DNA of 64,000 nucleotides from Sympetrum striolatum (taxonomy: Eukaryota > Arthropoda > Insecta > Odonata > Libellulidae): contig OX388347.1 of NCBI GenBank assembly GCA_947579665.1, positions 38,014,943-38,078,942 of the forward strand, written 5' to 3'. The stretch's first letter is position 1; every line of letters starts with the position of its first letter. The notes under the pieces are model-generated. The model was given only the letters and a program-made list of their open reading frames with translations. It was not told where the DNA came from and did not search any database. Of the stretch, positions 23,280 through 37,029 are shown one piece after another. The translations under genes and the position numbers were made by a program.

Positions 23280-23880
23280 GTGGATATCGATGCGAAAGTC
23301 TATAAAAAAATTAGAAGTGCTTCAAGAGCTACCAAGAGCATGCAGAAGCTACTTTCGCCCCTCCTTTCCCATCGAGATTATTGTTCCCTTTCGATCGAAG
23401 AAAAATAAAGAAAGCCTATCTGTCCGGTGTTTACGTTGCGAAGCTATGTTTACCCTCAGAAGTATCTTTTTTTGAGAAGGTCCCTCCGGCTTCGGTAGAT
23501 TTTGATCCGATGACAAATACGTCGCAGTTACGTAGCGACTGCGGGAGAGGATGACACGAAGGTTGGTTTATTCGAAGCGGCATGTGCGTAAAGCGCTGGG
23601 CGAAAAAATTCAATTCGTCACGCTCATGAATTATGCAACGCGAAAGAGAAATGGTTTTTCTTGGTCGGTGTGTTTCGAAGGCAAGTCGATTTCTGCCTCG
23701 GAACAGGTATTTCGGCTTTACTCGCTGCGGACTAGTTCCCGTAATCACTCAATTCACCGAATCTGTAGTCCTTTTTCGAAGATGTATGACAAGGTTTGCT
23801 CACGAGCAGGTGCGCTCGAAATTCAATCTACTATAATATTTGGAGTAGAAATGCAACCTTTCATGTTAAATTATTAAGGA
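23280..23880. other. GC-richer island
   Basis: Base composition rises and both strands carry overlapping open frames of 61-108 codons. None contains a recognisable domain. The block could be a conserved non-coding element or a decayed exon. Confidence 0.4.
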
Positions 23881-25179
23881 AAATTATCCGGAGGAATTAT
23901 TTATTAGAAATATATTTTATATTCTTGTTGATAATTCGTCTTAATTCATACATTTTAATTATAATATGTTCATTTAAAAATTCATTTTATGGTGGAATGC
24001 ACAAAGTCTGATGGGACCTATCCTCAATTTTAAAAGATTACACAGGAAATTTCCAGTTTTAAGGTTTTTTTTAAAGAAAATCGGTTTATTCCAAGTGTTG
24101 TAAAATCTGTTGGATTTTGTAAGATTTACTTACCCATTTTATTTTTTTTAACTTTACATTTTTATCTGATCTGACGAAGAAAAATATTTTCTTTTGATTA
24201 TTTTATTTGTAATCTATTGTAGTATTCCTATAGGAAACGGGCTATTAAATACTGATAAACCGGTGCATATGACCTAAGTTGTCAAGGCACCATTCTTATT
24301 CAACTCTACCACTACAATTCATTTTATGATTGATATCCGTAACAATATACATATACAGCGATGACGTAATCAAATGCACTTGGTATTGACCCACCCCGAA
24401 GATCCTTGCACAACTCATGTAATTATGAAAGGCAAAACTAGTACAAAACCAGAATTCACTATCTCATATTACATTAAAACAAGAATCTGAGTGTACTTAT
24501 TCTTATTTTTGATAATAGAATTGCTAAAAGTAGTTATTAGGTATACAATTATATAATTATGTTTATGATATTATAATTATATTGGGTATTTAGGTATGCA
24601 ACATTTGATGCAAGCGATCTATCCTTTTATGAGGTATATTTCATTATCATTATCTATGGCGAAGCAGCTATGATTGCAGAAATATTACAAGAAATGTGTT
24701 TTAATTAAGGTAATTTATTTATTATTATTTAATGTCAGCAACCGAAAACTTTTCCTCCATATCGACTGTATTATTTATATACCTCTCACTTTCTTTTGCT
24801 CATAAAAGAATGGCTTCCTTATGAACCTTCGATTCGTTCATCATTCAATACCTAATGCACTCGCTTTCATTCATTGAATAACGTCACAGAAATTAATGAG
24901 TTTAAAAAATACGAAAACTTTGACTAGATTTTTGTAAACACGACCTATAACCGCACCGTAAGAGTTAGGGAAAGAGAAAAATACTCGTAAAAAAAACAAT
25001 CTTAATTTTATTTTCCTATCGATTTGCTCGAGTTTTCTTTTTTCATTTTATCTCCACCATAATTACTTTTTTCCCATTCCGAATCCTCTTCCTGTCTGAG
25101 ATTTTTTCCCAAAACTCAAGAAATTCCATTTGGTCGAAATCGAATGAGGGAGCGCAATATCCTGAATAGATTTTCGTAG
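23881..25179. other. AT-rich non-coding stretch
   Basis: No gene was seen. The 20-mer attaaatactgataaaccgg at 24244-24263 is repeated exactly at 37304-37323 inside the 318-bp tandem unit, suggesting a decayed dispersed copy here. Confidence 0.5.
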
Positions 25180-25560
25180 GAATGCGGATCTAACGTGCTT
25201 TGGAAAATCGCTTTACCGATGGCAAACTCGGTTGCCTCGCGAGCGGGGGTGTCTGTAATCCAAAGGGGAGAAAGGGTATCCCGAAAAGGGAGGGAACGAA
25301 GGCATGTGGAGAGAGAGAGAGAGAGAGAGAGAGATAAGCGATCAATTCATCGATGCTTTATCGAGCCTCGGTCTCCCTCGCAATAGTTTTTTTCCGACGA
25401 TTCGGAAGCATGCGTTCGTCCCATCATCGTTCTGTGACGCAAACTGCGGGACGCTCACATATCGGTCGCTGCGTGCTGTTGACTACGTGAAGGGCTTTGT
25501 GGCTTTGGAAAGAAAACGAAGGATTTACACACAAGGCGCCACGAAGGATTTTTGAGGTTT
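25180..25560. other. GC-richer island with (GA)n
   Basis: A pure (GA)n microsatellite of about 26 bp lies at 25309-25334 in a GC- and CpG-richer block. Two overlapping plus frames (63 and 83 codons) read through the repeat and have no recognised domain. Confidence 0.5.
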
Positions 25561-28500
25561 ATGAGGAAGCTGAAGGAGTTTTATACTGCTGCGAGAGGAG
25601 GTGTGAATTTTCTCGATTTATTTTGCGTATTCATTTCTTCATGGGCAACTTCATTGGTGAATGGTAAGAAAACATGGAAATATTCCGGTGTTGGGGGTTT
25701 TTAAATGTATTCAACCACGATAGACGTTAATTTTTATGATACAATAAGGATATCCAGCCATTTTGGCTAAATGGGGCTGAGGTGGGATTGATAGCTTTAA
25801 AAAATAACAGTTATCTTAGGATATGAATTGCAACCTAAATTAACCAAAACTACGAAATGCTGAATTGTTGCTACGATTACTTAGCAACTGTCATATTTTT
25901 AGGGAAAATATCAATTTAGGAATGAATCTGAAAAAAATAATGAACTACGAGTATAGTTACTTTAATAGGAAACATAAGAGTATCTAGATAAGACATTTTT
26001 TACGCATAGGGACAGTTAGTATTTCCTTAAATTATTGCATATATTTTTGCACAATATTTATGCCAACAATAATGTATGTATTAATACTATTCGTGCATTT
26101 TGAGGAACAGGCTAGTTAGTAAGTAATTCAAAAAATGTTGAGTCGAAAGCCATGTAGTTGTAATGGAATAAATTTTATGGTGTTCATAAGTTAAACGTAT
26201 TTAATATGAAATGGAAAGTTTAGAATATAAAAGTGTAGCTTTCATACTTTGGGAAAATGAACGATAAAAGTAGTGAGCGAATGGGTTAGTAATAAATCTT
26301 CAGTGGACCGTATGTTGGCCAAGGAGGATAGAGGATGGATTTATTTGTTTACTATTCCTTAAGAGATAATTTCTATAAATTTTAATTATAAGGAATGGCT
26401 GTTTTTTATGACATTCCATTGACTTTCAAATTGTCTTAGTTATTTGTCTTTAAATACAGCTCATTTTAATTAGGGATAAATAGAAAAGTAAATAATTGGT
26501 AATTTAAAATTTCTGAAAAATCTTTTTTATAAAGAACTGATCTTCGATCTAAGAACTACATTTTGTAGTATACTACGTAACGAAGCACAAATATAACATG
26601 ATATAAGAAAATTTGAATTGTGAAGAAATGCTGCATATTTTTCCGTGACGGCTTTGATTTGCATGAAGCTTACATAATTTTCTACGGGAAATAGGAGGAT
26701 AAAGCAATTTAAAAACGAGAACAAAAAGTTTGTAGCAAATTTAAAGAGGGTGAGATTTTCTCTTCGGAAGTAACGATACAAAAATAATTAGCAAGTTCAT
26801 TTTTACTCATCCAACTTGTTAGAGTTCCTAGAACTGAATATCCAGAGATTTTGTACCTAATTCATCTAATTTTAAACTGAATCAACCTCAAAAGTTAAGC
26901 GTAATAATGGGTGACATATTGTAGAAAGACAGTTGTTACAGTTATTTCATACGAATTTGTGTTAAAAGATTCATCATGTCACCAGACGAAATTGAATTGA
27001 ATGAATCTAAACATCGAAGGCTGTTGCAATTAACGGAGAGTAATATATATTCAAAATGTATTATTCGAATGGTTTTATTGTGAGAAACGCCCCAGAAAGA
27101 TGCTTGGGACGAAGGGACACAAAGGAAGAGTCGGATTCGACTCGAACTTCATCAGTCAAATATGTGAGTGATTTCTCTAAAATATTTTAATATTTCCTCC
27201 ACGAGAAACGCCGGGAAGTGGAAAAAACTGGGTATATAATATTGTTTCCTGAAATCACTCTGGAATCTCCAGTCTGGCTGAACGCAAAGTAATACAATCA
27301 ACGGAATCACGGAAAAATGCATTAGATCGCAAAGTGAAGAGAAGGAGTCGATTCCCACGTCCTATACCCTCACATTCGTCCCAAAAGTTTTCTTCTCATT
27401 TTATGGAGACTTTCGTTCTAATCAATTCGTGGTTGAATACACGTGCCGAAGCGTAACATTTGGCTTAACGTGCGCGTCGCCAGTACGCTGGAGGAGCTGA
27501 GAGATTAGCTGAAGCGCGAAGGGAAACAAAACACGACCATGAAGCGTGGAAGGAAGAATGGGTTTTTCCCTCAAGATACCGGTATAGAGGAAACGTTCGG
27601 AATGAATCAGGTGTGGTAGATGTATTGGAAATGGTGAATGAAAAAACTAGGGTTTAACGTCGAAAGATAGAATTTTATTTCGTAGGATAACTTTTGTGCG
27701 ACTGCTTAATAGGAAACTTATCACTTATGGTTGCAACCGTTGCTACCAGCATAACATACGAGCTGCAGGCAGGCGTAGTCGCTAGCATGAGAAGGTAAAC
27801 AGAGAAGAGCTGGACGCATCAGCTAACTATCGATGGAAGAACGTCCGGCAGCGTTGAGATAGACCGTTAGTCTTTATTGTTAAGCAAATGATTTAACACT
27901 ACCCATTGATTTGTAGCATTGAAGCAGTAGAATAGTGTTATCAAGGTATGCAAGTCGGAATTCACAAATTCGGTGCTTGGAAAGTGGGTTCCAAAATTCA
28001 TGTATTAGCATGCACCCCTGACCACGAGGGCATCTCTGAAGGATCAAAGCGATTGACCTTTTGTAGAAGAATTTGAATATTGATGATGGCTTGAATTCCA
28101 TTTCGAGGATATCTCTCGTCCTGTCTTTGGGGTTTGATTAGGAAATCCGCACAACCTTCATGCGCGATGTACTATATGGTGAAATCCTGGTATAAATACT
28201 CAAATCCTAATCAAGAGATTTTATATCGAACCTTTCAATACAATTTCCGTTTACTCTTTCAACTCCGGTATATTTCCAATTTTATATGAAAAATTTACTA
28301 GAGAGTCGATATATTTCTTTCCCTTTCTATAATGCTTGCGCTCCTCACTTCTTCCGTATAAGTAATTTCAATTAATTAGTATCCCTAACCTAACTATAAA
28401 GCTCCTTACTTACAAGGACTTCTAACCTTTTTTGAGAACATTTCTATGACGCTTACCGGTTTATTATAGCGTTTTTAACAGAAATCATCCCCTGGTCGAG

Positions 28501-29832
28501 TTTACGGATACAGTATCATACAAATGTTACACATGTTTAGAGGAGGCAAGAATTTTGTAGTAGCTTCACTCTCTCAACTTTTAATCGCATTTAATAACTA
28601 TTCGCTTTAGCAAAGACGAGTTCTTTTATTGCTCCATCGCAGATTTTTCGGAAAGGCGTTATCTAAAGTTATTAGCGGGCGTCTACTTGAAAAATTCAAC
28701 TAAAATCACTAATATTTTATTTATTCGAGTAACTTTCTTCCTTTACTAGGTAATCCTAGTGAAGGTATGATTTCGAATACCTTAATTATGGGGGATATTC
28801 GTATGTTGATTTCATATTGCTAATGTTTCTTATCACTTATACATGCATTGGAGAAATAAAAAGTCAGAACAGGACAGAAACAAATCGTTTGATATTTCTT
28901 TGTATAGTATTACCATCCGTCATCCGCAAGTATCCTTGCTCTCCCATACATATTTTTCTTGTCACCGATATATTTCATCATATAGATATCAGAGCATTAA
29001 AATTATACGAGCTGCATATTTAGAACTGGTATAATATTGTTATTTTGGAATTTTGATATAAGCGTATTGTTGTAAGAACCGAATATAGGCTGTGGACATA
29101 TTTTACGGAATAGTCAAATGGTATGCAAAAAAGTTAATGAAACGAAAAATGAATTATTCAATCATACCTGTCTCATAGTAACATTACAATGTGAAACACT
29201 AACGTAGACAGCATGTTGTGATCGTAAAAGTAATATAAATTTAATGTATGAAGAATGTTAACTAATAGAAGCGTTAGCTGTATCCTAAAGGAGTAGCTAC
29301 TCATATCATTGTTAAATGTAATATTAAGCCTCGTGAAGTATATTCGCGGTTTTCTATTGGAACTTTACTATCTTGATCTTTTTGTTCGAGTGGTTTAGCA
29401 GAAAGCCCGTAGCTTGTGCGGAGAGAAAAGTTCTTTTGAGCTAAAAATCATTCCTTGTTATCTCCTCTGCCCGCAGTTTTGCCACGAGTCAGCAGCACAT
29501 GAATTTAGATAACTCTTGCTGCGAGGAAAGCAGAAAATTGGAGGAAATTCAGTCAGCGTTTTAAGCAAAATTTTAATGAAAATGAACAACTGACTTTGTA
29601 TTTTCCACAAGAAATAATTTTTCTTGAGGAAAATATAAAGTCTATTGTTCATTTTCATAAATGGCGTTCCACCAAGTAAAGTCAGTTCATATCGATTTTA
29701 ATATTTTAATGTTTGAAATATATTGAGGAAGAAGTATCAGATTCATAAGATATCCCTACATTCTTCGATTTCTAATATCAATGAATTGGAGCAGAACGGT
29801 TATTCTACCGATAGCTCCAATTTATGGATGTA
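25561..29832. other. mostly AT-rich non-coding stretch
   Basis: Over 4 kb I see no gene, RNA or transposon signature. Slightly GC-richer patches lie at about 27070-27160, 27420-27640 and 27730-27870. All open frames are under 75 codons. Confidence 0.55.
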
Positions 29833-29909
29833 CACTCCTGGCCAAAATTAACGCAGCACCTCCCATGCGATCCTTACGGCCGGTGCTGCGTTAATTTTGG
29901 CCAGGACTG
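29833..29909 (-). mobile_element. 77-bp palindromic Tc1/mariner-type MITE, copy 2
   Basis: It is bounded by TA at 29831-29832 and 29910-29911. It is the reverse complement of the element at 10645-10721, identical in length and differing at about three or four positions (for example the central gctag versus gcatg). The inverted termini keep TGGCCAAAATTAACGCAGCA. Identical length and TA flanks in both copies fix the ends of the element. Confidence 0.87.
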
Positions 29910-29911
29910 TA

Positions 29912-31739
29912 CATTTACTTAAATGGCCGAGATTGCTGAATTCAGTAGTCGTTCTTCAAAATTCTTTTATAAATTATAAATAATTTTTTAAAAGGAATCT
30001 TTGTGGTTATATGTATCTGAATTCGCAGGTAGTAATCACAGAAGGTCTTAGCAACCTAGAAGGTGCATCTTCTTCTGATAGTTCCCTTTTAAATTAAAGG
30101 CCAGGATTGTGATATATTCTAAATTCTTATTACTTTATATTTATAAGTATTTTTAAAAGAATTTTTGGAATCAAATCAAAGAAGTCAAATATAATTTACC
30201 GCTAAACAAATTAAAAAGTTTTATTCCTTGTTGTCACGGACCATCCATCCCAACCACCCTCATTTTGCATTAATGGGGTAAAATCCTAAAAATAAACTGA
30301 TCTTCATGGAAACTAAATATCAATATCTCCGGAATAAAAATAATAACATTATATCTGGTTGTTGAATTTTAAATTATGTTGGAGTATTTGCCATTCCCCA
30401 TGCGTTCAACCACTTTTCTTTTTTGATTAAGTTTCTCTTCCTAATTCTCTCTTTGAGGAAAAAAACGCACTACAAGAGAATTTATTTCATAAGAACCCTT
30501 TACTTACTGAGAAGACGGTAAAAGAATCATACTATCTTAGGTCATACTGTGCTATCGAATTTTAACTGTTTTCTCTAAGGCCATCATCGAAAAAGGATTC
30601 TCTGGTAGAGAATATGGAATCAATTAAAGCTACAAATTCCAAAATTTGAAAATATCTTTGAAATAATTTAATACTTACCCGCTTTACCACGAAAATGTAA
30701 AATTTCGTTGATAAGATGGACTTACCTGTTGCATGATATTTCAGATTGTTAAGAATTTCTTTGAGCAAGCCGAAAATGTCCGCCGTGGCAAGCCTCGCCG
30801 ATAAGGGGTACGTCGAACATATTCAGCACTCGATTTCCTTGCCCGATTGCTATGAGTAGGCCGAAATAGTTCGGCAAAAGTGATTATTATCTCGTAGTGA
30901 TATCCTTGTAATTAAATTTCTCTGGAATAGATGGGATATGCATCCCAAGCTATTCGTCTTTGCGGAATTTAATTGCAAAATGACTCGTTAAAAAAAGTGA
31001 GAGGCTCAGTCGGCGGGTTGGTAAGACTTTAATAAAATTCGAAAACGTTTCTATTTTTAGTTATTATTAGAAAAACAATTCGTTTTAAATGGGTCAGATA
31101 TCACCGTCGTGCATTTTAATGGATTTGCGTAAGGTATACTGAGAATCACGAGGTGAGTCCTCATTCAACACAGAGGTTCTCGTCAGAATTTTCTTTCTTC
31201 GAAAATAAATTATTTGTCTAGGCATTCGTAATGCCACTGATTTTATTTTTTAATTGTTTTAATATCACTTTTCATTTTGCTTATCAAACACACGCTTAAG
31301 AATATAGTTACAATGATTATAATTAACCCACAGTCTAATGAAAATGGACCCTTCTTATGCATGGCTGTACGAATATGATGGTAAAATTCGATTTTTTTCA
31401 TAATTTTTCCTTGCAGAAGTAACTTCTTCTTCGATCATTTCCTTATGGAAGCTAGCGCCACAGCTGCCTTAAATCAGTGATATTTATGCACATACATCTC
31501 ACTATGACTGCTACAGAGAGATAATTGAAATAATTTTCATTAATTTCCGATTTATTCTCTTGATGAGTCTACTCAAGAAAACTTATTTTAAGCATCTAAG
31601 AATTTCTTATGCTGGAGAGCAATATAAATGATCTTCTTGGAATATTGTAGAGAAAACGTTACACTTTAAAAGAGAAATCGGATTTCTTAGGTAGGAAGAA
31701 GGAAAGGAAATTCAATCGATTCTTGGGAAGATTTGGCTG
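29912..31739. other. AT-rich non-coding stretch
   Basis: No gene or repeat was recognised. A GC-richer patch lies at about 30770-30860. Confidence 0.55.
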
Positions 31740-32160
31740 TAAATCATCTACGCTCCGTTCGATAGGAAGAAGCACCGAAACGTCCCGTCGTCTCTTGCGA
31801 TAAAGAAACACTCTTGGAACAGTCTTTTCGTTGGGGAAAATGGAAAAGATGAAGAATTTGGATTTCTGAAAATATATAGCGAGAGGGCGAGATACGGAAT
31901 CAAGGAATATAAAATTGGAGCACGAAAAGAGTAGAAAAAGAGGTGATAAAATGAGTGGAGGAGATGAAGGTTAAAAGTGGAGGATGTGGAAGATGGGCCG
32001 GTGCGGAGACCGGAAGTGGGAGAGTCCCACGGGGGGCGGTGGGGGGCAGGAAAGGGGAGGCGGTGGTTGTGAGGGCGGATGTGGGTGAAGAGGGAAGTGA
32101 AGATAGAGGGAAAAAACACGAGATTCAGCCGTCGCCGGAATAGCTTCCTGGAATGTGGTA
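31740..32160. other. purine-skewed, GC-rich block
   Basis: The plus strand is A+G-rich, with long g-runs near 32028-32065. The 149-codon minus frame (31748-32197) is rich in S, F, L and P, as expected from a pyrimidine-rich strand. No domain was recognised. Confidence 0.5.
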
Positions 32161-32299
32161 AGACAGGAATATTCACCAGTGTTCCATGCAATCTCACGCG
32201 TTTTAACTGTACTTCAAGTATCTTAGCTAAGCGAAAGTGTGGGAAAGCGCACTCTACGAATTGGATGCATAGTGAGATCGATAGTTCCTGCTTATTTTG

Positions 32300-32690
32300 T
32301 TCTGCAGTTGATTTCGTTGTGCTCCATTGATTTTAAATATAACCGGAGACTTAATACCTTCTATTCAGTGCTATTAAGCATTTGTTGAGGAGTGTTAGTT
32401 GCGTTTTCTTTGGTTTTAAACAAATTTGAAAGTAAAATGTCTATTTAGAACTTTTAAGTATTTAATGAGGAATACTAGCCGTTTCTTAGGTATTAAACAT
32501 ATTTTGCAGTGTAATGTGTCTTCATACTTGATGCTCGAACTGATTTCGTTTAATTCGACTGATTTTTATCACCATCGGAGACTTGCGACGTTGTCTTTAT
32601 TATGTTATATTTACCGTTGTTAAGAATTGAATGTAGAATATTCGTGCACTTTTCTGAGGAATGAAGCATATTTGAAATTAACATCGACTC
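32300..32690 (+). repeat. degenerate compound tandem repeat
   Basis: A block beginning near gatttcgtt (about 32310), with cggagactt downstream, recurs about 232 bp later (32542). A second block centred on gaggagtgttag (32397) recurs about 70 bp later (32467, gaggaatactag) and again near 32655. The order is roughly A-B-B-A-B. Copies are diverged, so the array is old. It does not match a family I know. Confidence 0.55.
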
Positions 32691-32764
32691 GGTTCTCTCA
32701 ATAACTCATTTTTGTAGAAAATGTGTAGGAATATTACATTTTGTAATAAACTTTCCTCGTTAAA

Positions 32765-33060
32765 GAGAGTGATAGCTAGTGTATAGTGACATAATAGAGT
32801 AATTACTCTATGTTAGTGGTATTCTAGCACTCCAACTCCAAGATACCGGGTTTGAGCCCCGGTTTATCTGTTTTTTTTGGCTAAGAAATGGTTGTGCTTG
32901 TGTCGGATTGTCGCGATTAGGGTTTAAGAGAGGAAGTACATCCGGCCGTAAAAATCAACGCCAAAACCAAAGTTCATTATCACCATTAATTATCGAAATG
33001 ATCAGCCGACCCCACAAGTGATGGGTATAAGGCTAAAAAGGAAGATTGTATAATAGAAAA
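32765..33060 (+). mobile_element. tRNA-derived SINE
   Basis: The head has a tRNA-like promoter: an A-box-like ttagtggtattc (about 32813) and the B box gggtttgagcccc (about 32849). The body reads ggctaagaaatggttgtg, then acatccggccgtaaaaatca and cgaccccacaagtgatggg (about 33008). This is tRNA head plus unrelated body, the general build of arthropod tRNA-SINEs. A related copy lies at 40575. No internal coding capacity is expected. The 3' end, near 33060, is not sharply defined. Confidence 0.7.
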
Positions 33061-36000
33061 AAATATTTACGTACTGTCCGTTACGACGTATCGATTGTCA
33101 ATTCCAATATAAAGAAAATAAACTTCATTGAATTTTTAGGATCCTTACAAAGCTTCTCCTTGATGTATGTACCTCATTTAAGATGCAGATCAGTGACCCT
33201 CAACTCTCGTTTCTCGGGCCAAGCATAGCTCATTAATCAGATGTTCCTACACGTCCTTCGCTTCAGTTGAATCAAACCTTTTGTTTGCCTTTCATTCACA
33301 ACTTTTCATCTGCGTTTGATTAACGAAATGCGACCTAAGCAAAGTCTGATCTTAATCAACCAGCAATGAGCGGAAGTCTACGCCAATAGAAAACTTATTG
33401 TGATATACCAGATTAATCAGAGGAACTTCACATGAAATTTGAACTTAGATTAACTGAAAAAAAGCTAAAGAGAAAAACTGTTGGCTGCTTGTTGCCCAGG
33501 AAATCTTTCCAAACATAATCTTCTCTAATGGATTAACATGATTCAGAGTGCCATGATGCAGTAACTGTTGTAATTAGTTATCAATAATTTTATTGATATT
33601 GTGAGGATATCATTATGGGACAGAGTGAGAAATTGGCCGACTAGGGTTTGTTAGAAATATGAAAATATGTATAATATACATACATATAAAACTCTATTAG
33701 GTATTTTCTCGTTTTTTGAAGATTTCTCTCTTTTGATGGCTGTTATTTTCCTTTGCCTTAATATATTCTTTGATAACGTATCCCCTTACTACTTGGTGAC
33801 GTGAGGCCAGATTTATCTCTTCGAAAATTGAGAAGGAAGTTATGATTTAAAACCATGCCTATAAGAACAAACGTTATGTTTAAGGTTTTTGTTTGGGAAA
33901 TTGCATGGATAAACCATTCTGGTTTACTATTACTGAAAATAAATGGAATGGTCTTATTAGAAGTGAGATAAAAAGCCTGAATAAAAAATATATGATAGAG
34001 CTAGAAAACTATTATTTTCTTATTTATGAAGTTTTCTAGAAATGATTATTTATAGTATCGTTGAAACAATAGAAATGATTAGTACAGCATGATTATTAGC
34101 TGTATTTAACAATGATAATGAACTCTCTGCCAGCTTAAAGCATTCCGATAACAATTTATGCATAAGGAAGTTGTAGTTTTCCTTAACATTTTCGCAGATA
34201 TTTCCCTCCTAAAACTTACGTGATTCACAATGTGTAAACTTATAGTCAGAGGCAGCTTGATTCATTGAAAGCAGCTCAAAGGTGCTTCCTTAGCAGATAG
34301 AACTCAGCTAGTCAGTGTCTTGAATTCTTGCATCTCAGCCCAGCGGATATTTGAGGAACTAAGTTCCCACTTTTAGAAGCACCAGTCCAATAGCATTGTT
34401 CCCTGAGCTCGAATCATATTTTGAATGAACCGTGAAAATCGACGTAACCATCATGATATAAAAGTGAACAAAATGCTGTCAATATCATTTACAGTTTAGA
34501 CATGCGGGTTTGCCATAACAGAATATGTGAATAAATTCAGTATGGACCCTAGCCATTCGAGCTTGGAATGTCTCTTGTCGGAAATGACTTACTTTTGATG
34601 TGCATGAATCACAATCCATTTCTGTTGAAGAAATGCAGAGAATATGCACAATTATGCGTTTAATTTCCAATTAAAAACTAATGTCTCTTTTATATATCGA
34701 CCTATCCTTCCTTCTATCGGAGGTAAGGCTTTCAAATAGCTGCCTGGGATGAAATTAACACATCCTATCTTTTTATAGCACCTCCATGTTGAGAGCGATT
34801 GGATGTACTTTATGCCTTTTTGTTATGATTTATGTTCCTACATTTATTAAAAACAAACCATTTTTAATGTATATTTTAACCAACATATAATTATGAATTG
34901 CAGACCAGAATAAAACGATGAAAACAGTTTATTCCTTCTTACTACTGGTACAAAAAATATTGAAAAAAGACCTTAGAAGAAGACTAGTTCAAAAGTTACT
35001 CTTGTGCGAATATTTATAGCTCTGGGAAGTGTAATTTAATTTTACGTTTGTATAAATTTGTACGCTTCTTGGAGGTCATCGTCTTAGTATGTACGTCGAA
35101 GTCGAACATCAACTCGACAAGTCTTAATTTGTAAATAAATACTTTTCTTAATTTACTTAAATGATTCATAATATTCATTCATGTACTCATAATAGATATT
35201 GTTTTCTGTAGCTTATATGTATTAATCACGTTAGAGTAATAGGTATTTAAAAATTGTCGATTAGTCTAACAAGCTGAGCGGCACAGATGTAGGTTGTTTT
35301 ATCCTTAATATCCTCATTTAGTTGTAAGAAATTTATTTTAAATAGTCGGTAACACGCAGAGATTTATAAATATGCGTTAAAAATAACGAAAGTGTTACGT
35401 AGAAGTATTACGTACGCTGTATGAAGTCCATAACAGATGGACATAACATGCTCCCAGTTGAATGCGACCGTTCCCTTATGGCTCGCTATTACCTTATAAA
35501 CTGACCACTTTCTTTCATTCCTTCACGTCCCCGCGTCGTTGTATGCTTCATCACTCCGGTCTCAATGGTGTGTAATTTCAGAGCGATCGTCAATGTAATT
35601 TTCCCTCATCTCAAATCCCAGCTCCTCCTCTTTTTCGTAGAGCATAATTTGCCATCAACACGGGCACTCATGCGGTTAGTTGTGTCGATACGTAGCTTAT
35701 TCTTCTCCTGCCCCAGATCTTTCTACGGAAATATTTTCGATTCAGTACCTCCAGGCTATTCCATACACTCACCAAAACATCAATAATTGAACTACAATTT
35801 TCACGGGATTTTCAAAGCTACAAGTGATGCGAGACTTAACCTAGCTAACTAAAGCTAAAGTTGGATAGAAGATAAAATATTTCTCCGGAATGTTTAATTA
35901 TTTTGTTTTCTCCGAAGAGGTATTTTGTTGTTTAAAGACATTTTTACACTGTAGATTTGATTAATGTATTTTGAGAATACCAATAAGTTATTGGATTATT

Positions 36001-36977
36001 GGTGATAAAGTTCGCAAATAATGGAAGTATGAAAAAAACAACAGGAGTAGCCTTTCAGCTTTATTATTAGTTTAATGAAGCCAATTGGCTCGTTGGTTTG
36101 CTTCTTTACGATTAGGGATTTTGATAATAGTATTTTTGACAATATCTATTAAATTAAATATGCCATATAACATCTAAAAATAATCACATGCGTCTTATGA
36201 ATGTTATGCAATTGTTCCGGAACTATAGTACTACCAAAATCGTCTGAATTACTCTTGCAATGAACGGTAAATAATAATGCGTGCAAGTAAATATCGAACT
36301 TCGTAATATCTATCCATTATAAGCAAAAATAGAATCATAAATTTGGTAATAGAGAAACTACTTGAGGAGCGTTATAGAAAGAACGTAAATACATATATCT
36401 TGAGAGGAATTCAACAGCTGGTTTAGGACATCTATTTTAAAATTTCTCTATCATAGCCGTTACCTGTTCTGCATGATGTTACTCAACGGTTATCTGGCAT
36501 GTTTTCGTGGGAAAAGGCAGTAGCATATTCTAATAAGATGATTTCTCAAAGATTAATGCCAACCGTTACCAAAATGCCCATGCATTCACTAATGAGCCAT
36601 TTTCATGTAATCTCTACTCTCGTGAGATTTTTGACGGAAATGCTTTGAGGTAATAATTACTTGAATGTCTACGCGAATTTCTGCATTCCCTTACTCCGGT
36701 TTTTCCTCTACTGAGGGCATAGGTCACTTAACGGAATCACTTCGTTGATTATAATGTCAATGTTTTCAGAAAAATATGATCAGTTGTAGTAACATTAATT
36801 AATTCTAATTATATAATTAGTATCTCCAACCGTATAGGATAATAAATAGATACCAGGATAGTAGTTCTCAACTTTTTTACTTTCTCTTGCTTTCATGAAA
36901 AAAATCGACTTCGAGATTTCAACGGAAATACATGTTTTGGGGTCCCTAGAACACGTTTGACCATTTTCGGAATGATG
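33061..36977. other. mostly AT-rich non-coding stretch
   Basis: No gene, RNA or mobile element was recognised. GC-richer, C+T-rich DNA lies at about 35430-35780 with a 73-codon open frame of no known family. Confidence 0.55.
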
Positions 36978-37029
36978 TCTGTGTGTATGTGTGTGTGTAC
37001 ATATGTGTGTATGTGCGCGTGTGTTTGTG
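36978..37029. repeat. imperfect (GT)n microsatellite
   Basis: Alternating gt with ta and gc interruptions runs to the edge of the 318-bp tandem repeat. Confidence 0.85.

Noticed and set aside
32813..32870. possible tRNA gene (B-box gggtttgagcccc)
   Set aside because: No acceptor stem or anticodon arm can be paired; the downstream body is shared with another SINE copy, so it is a SINE head.
36978..37029. possible Z-DNA or regulatory GT tract
   Set aside because: It is an imperfect microsatellite; nothing beyond its sequence suggests function.
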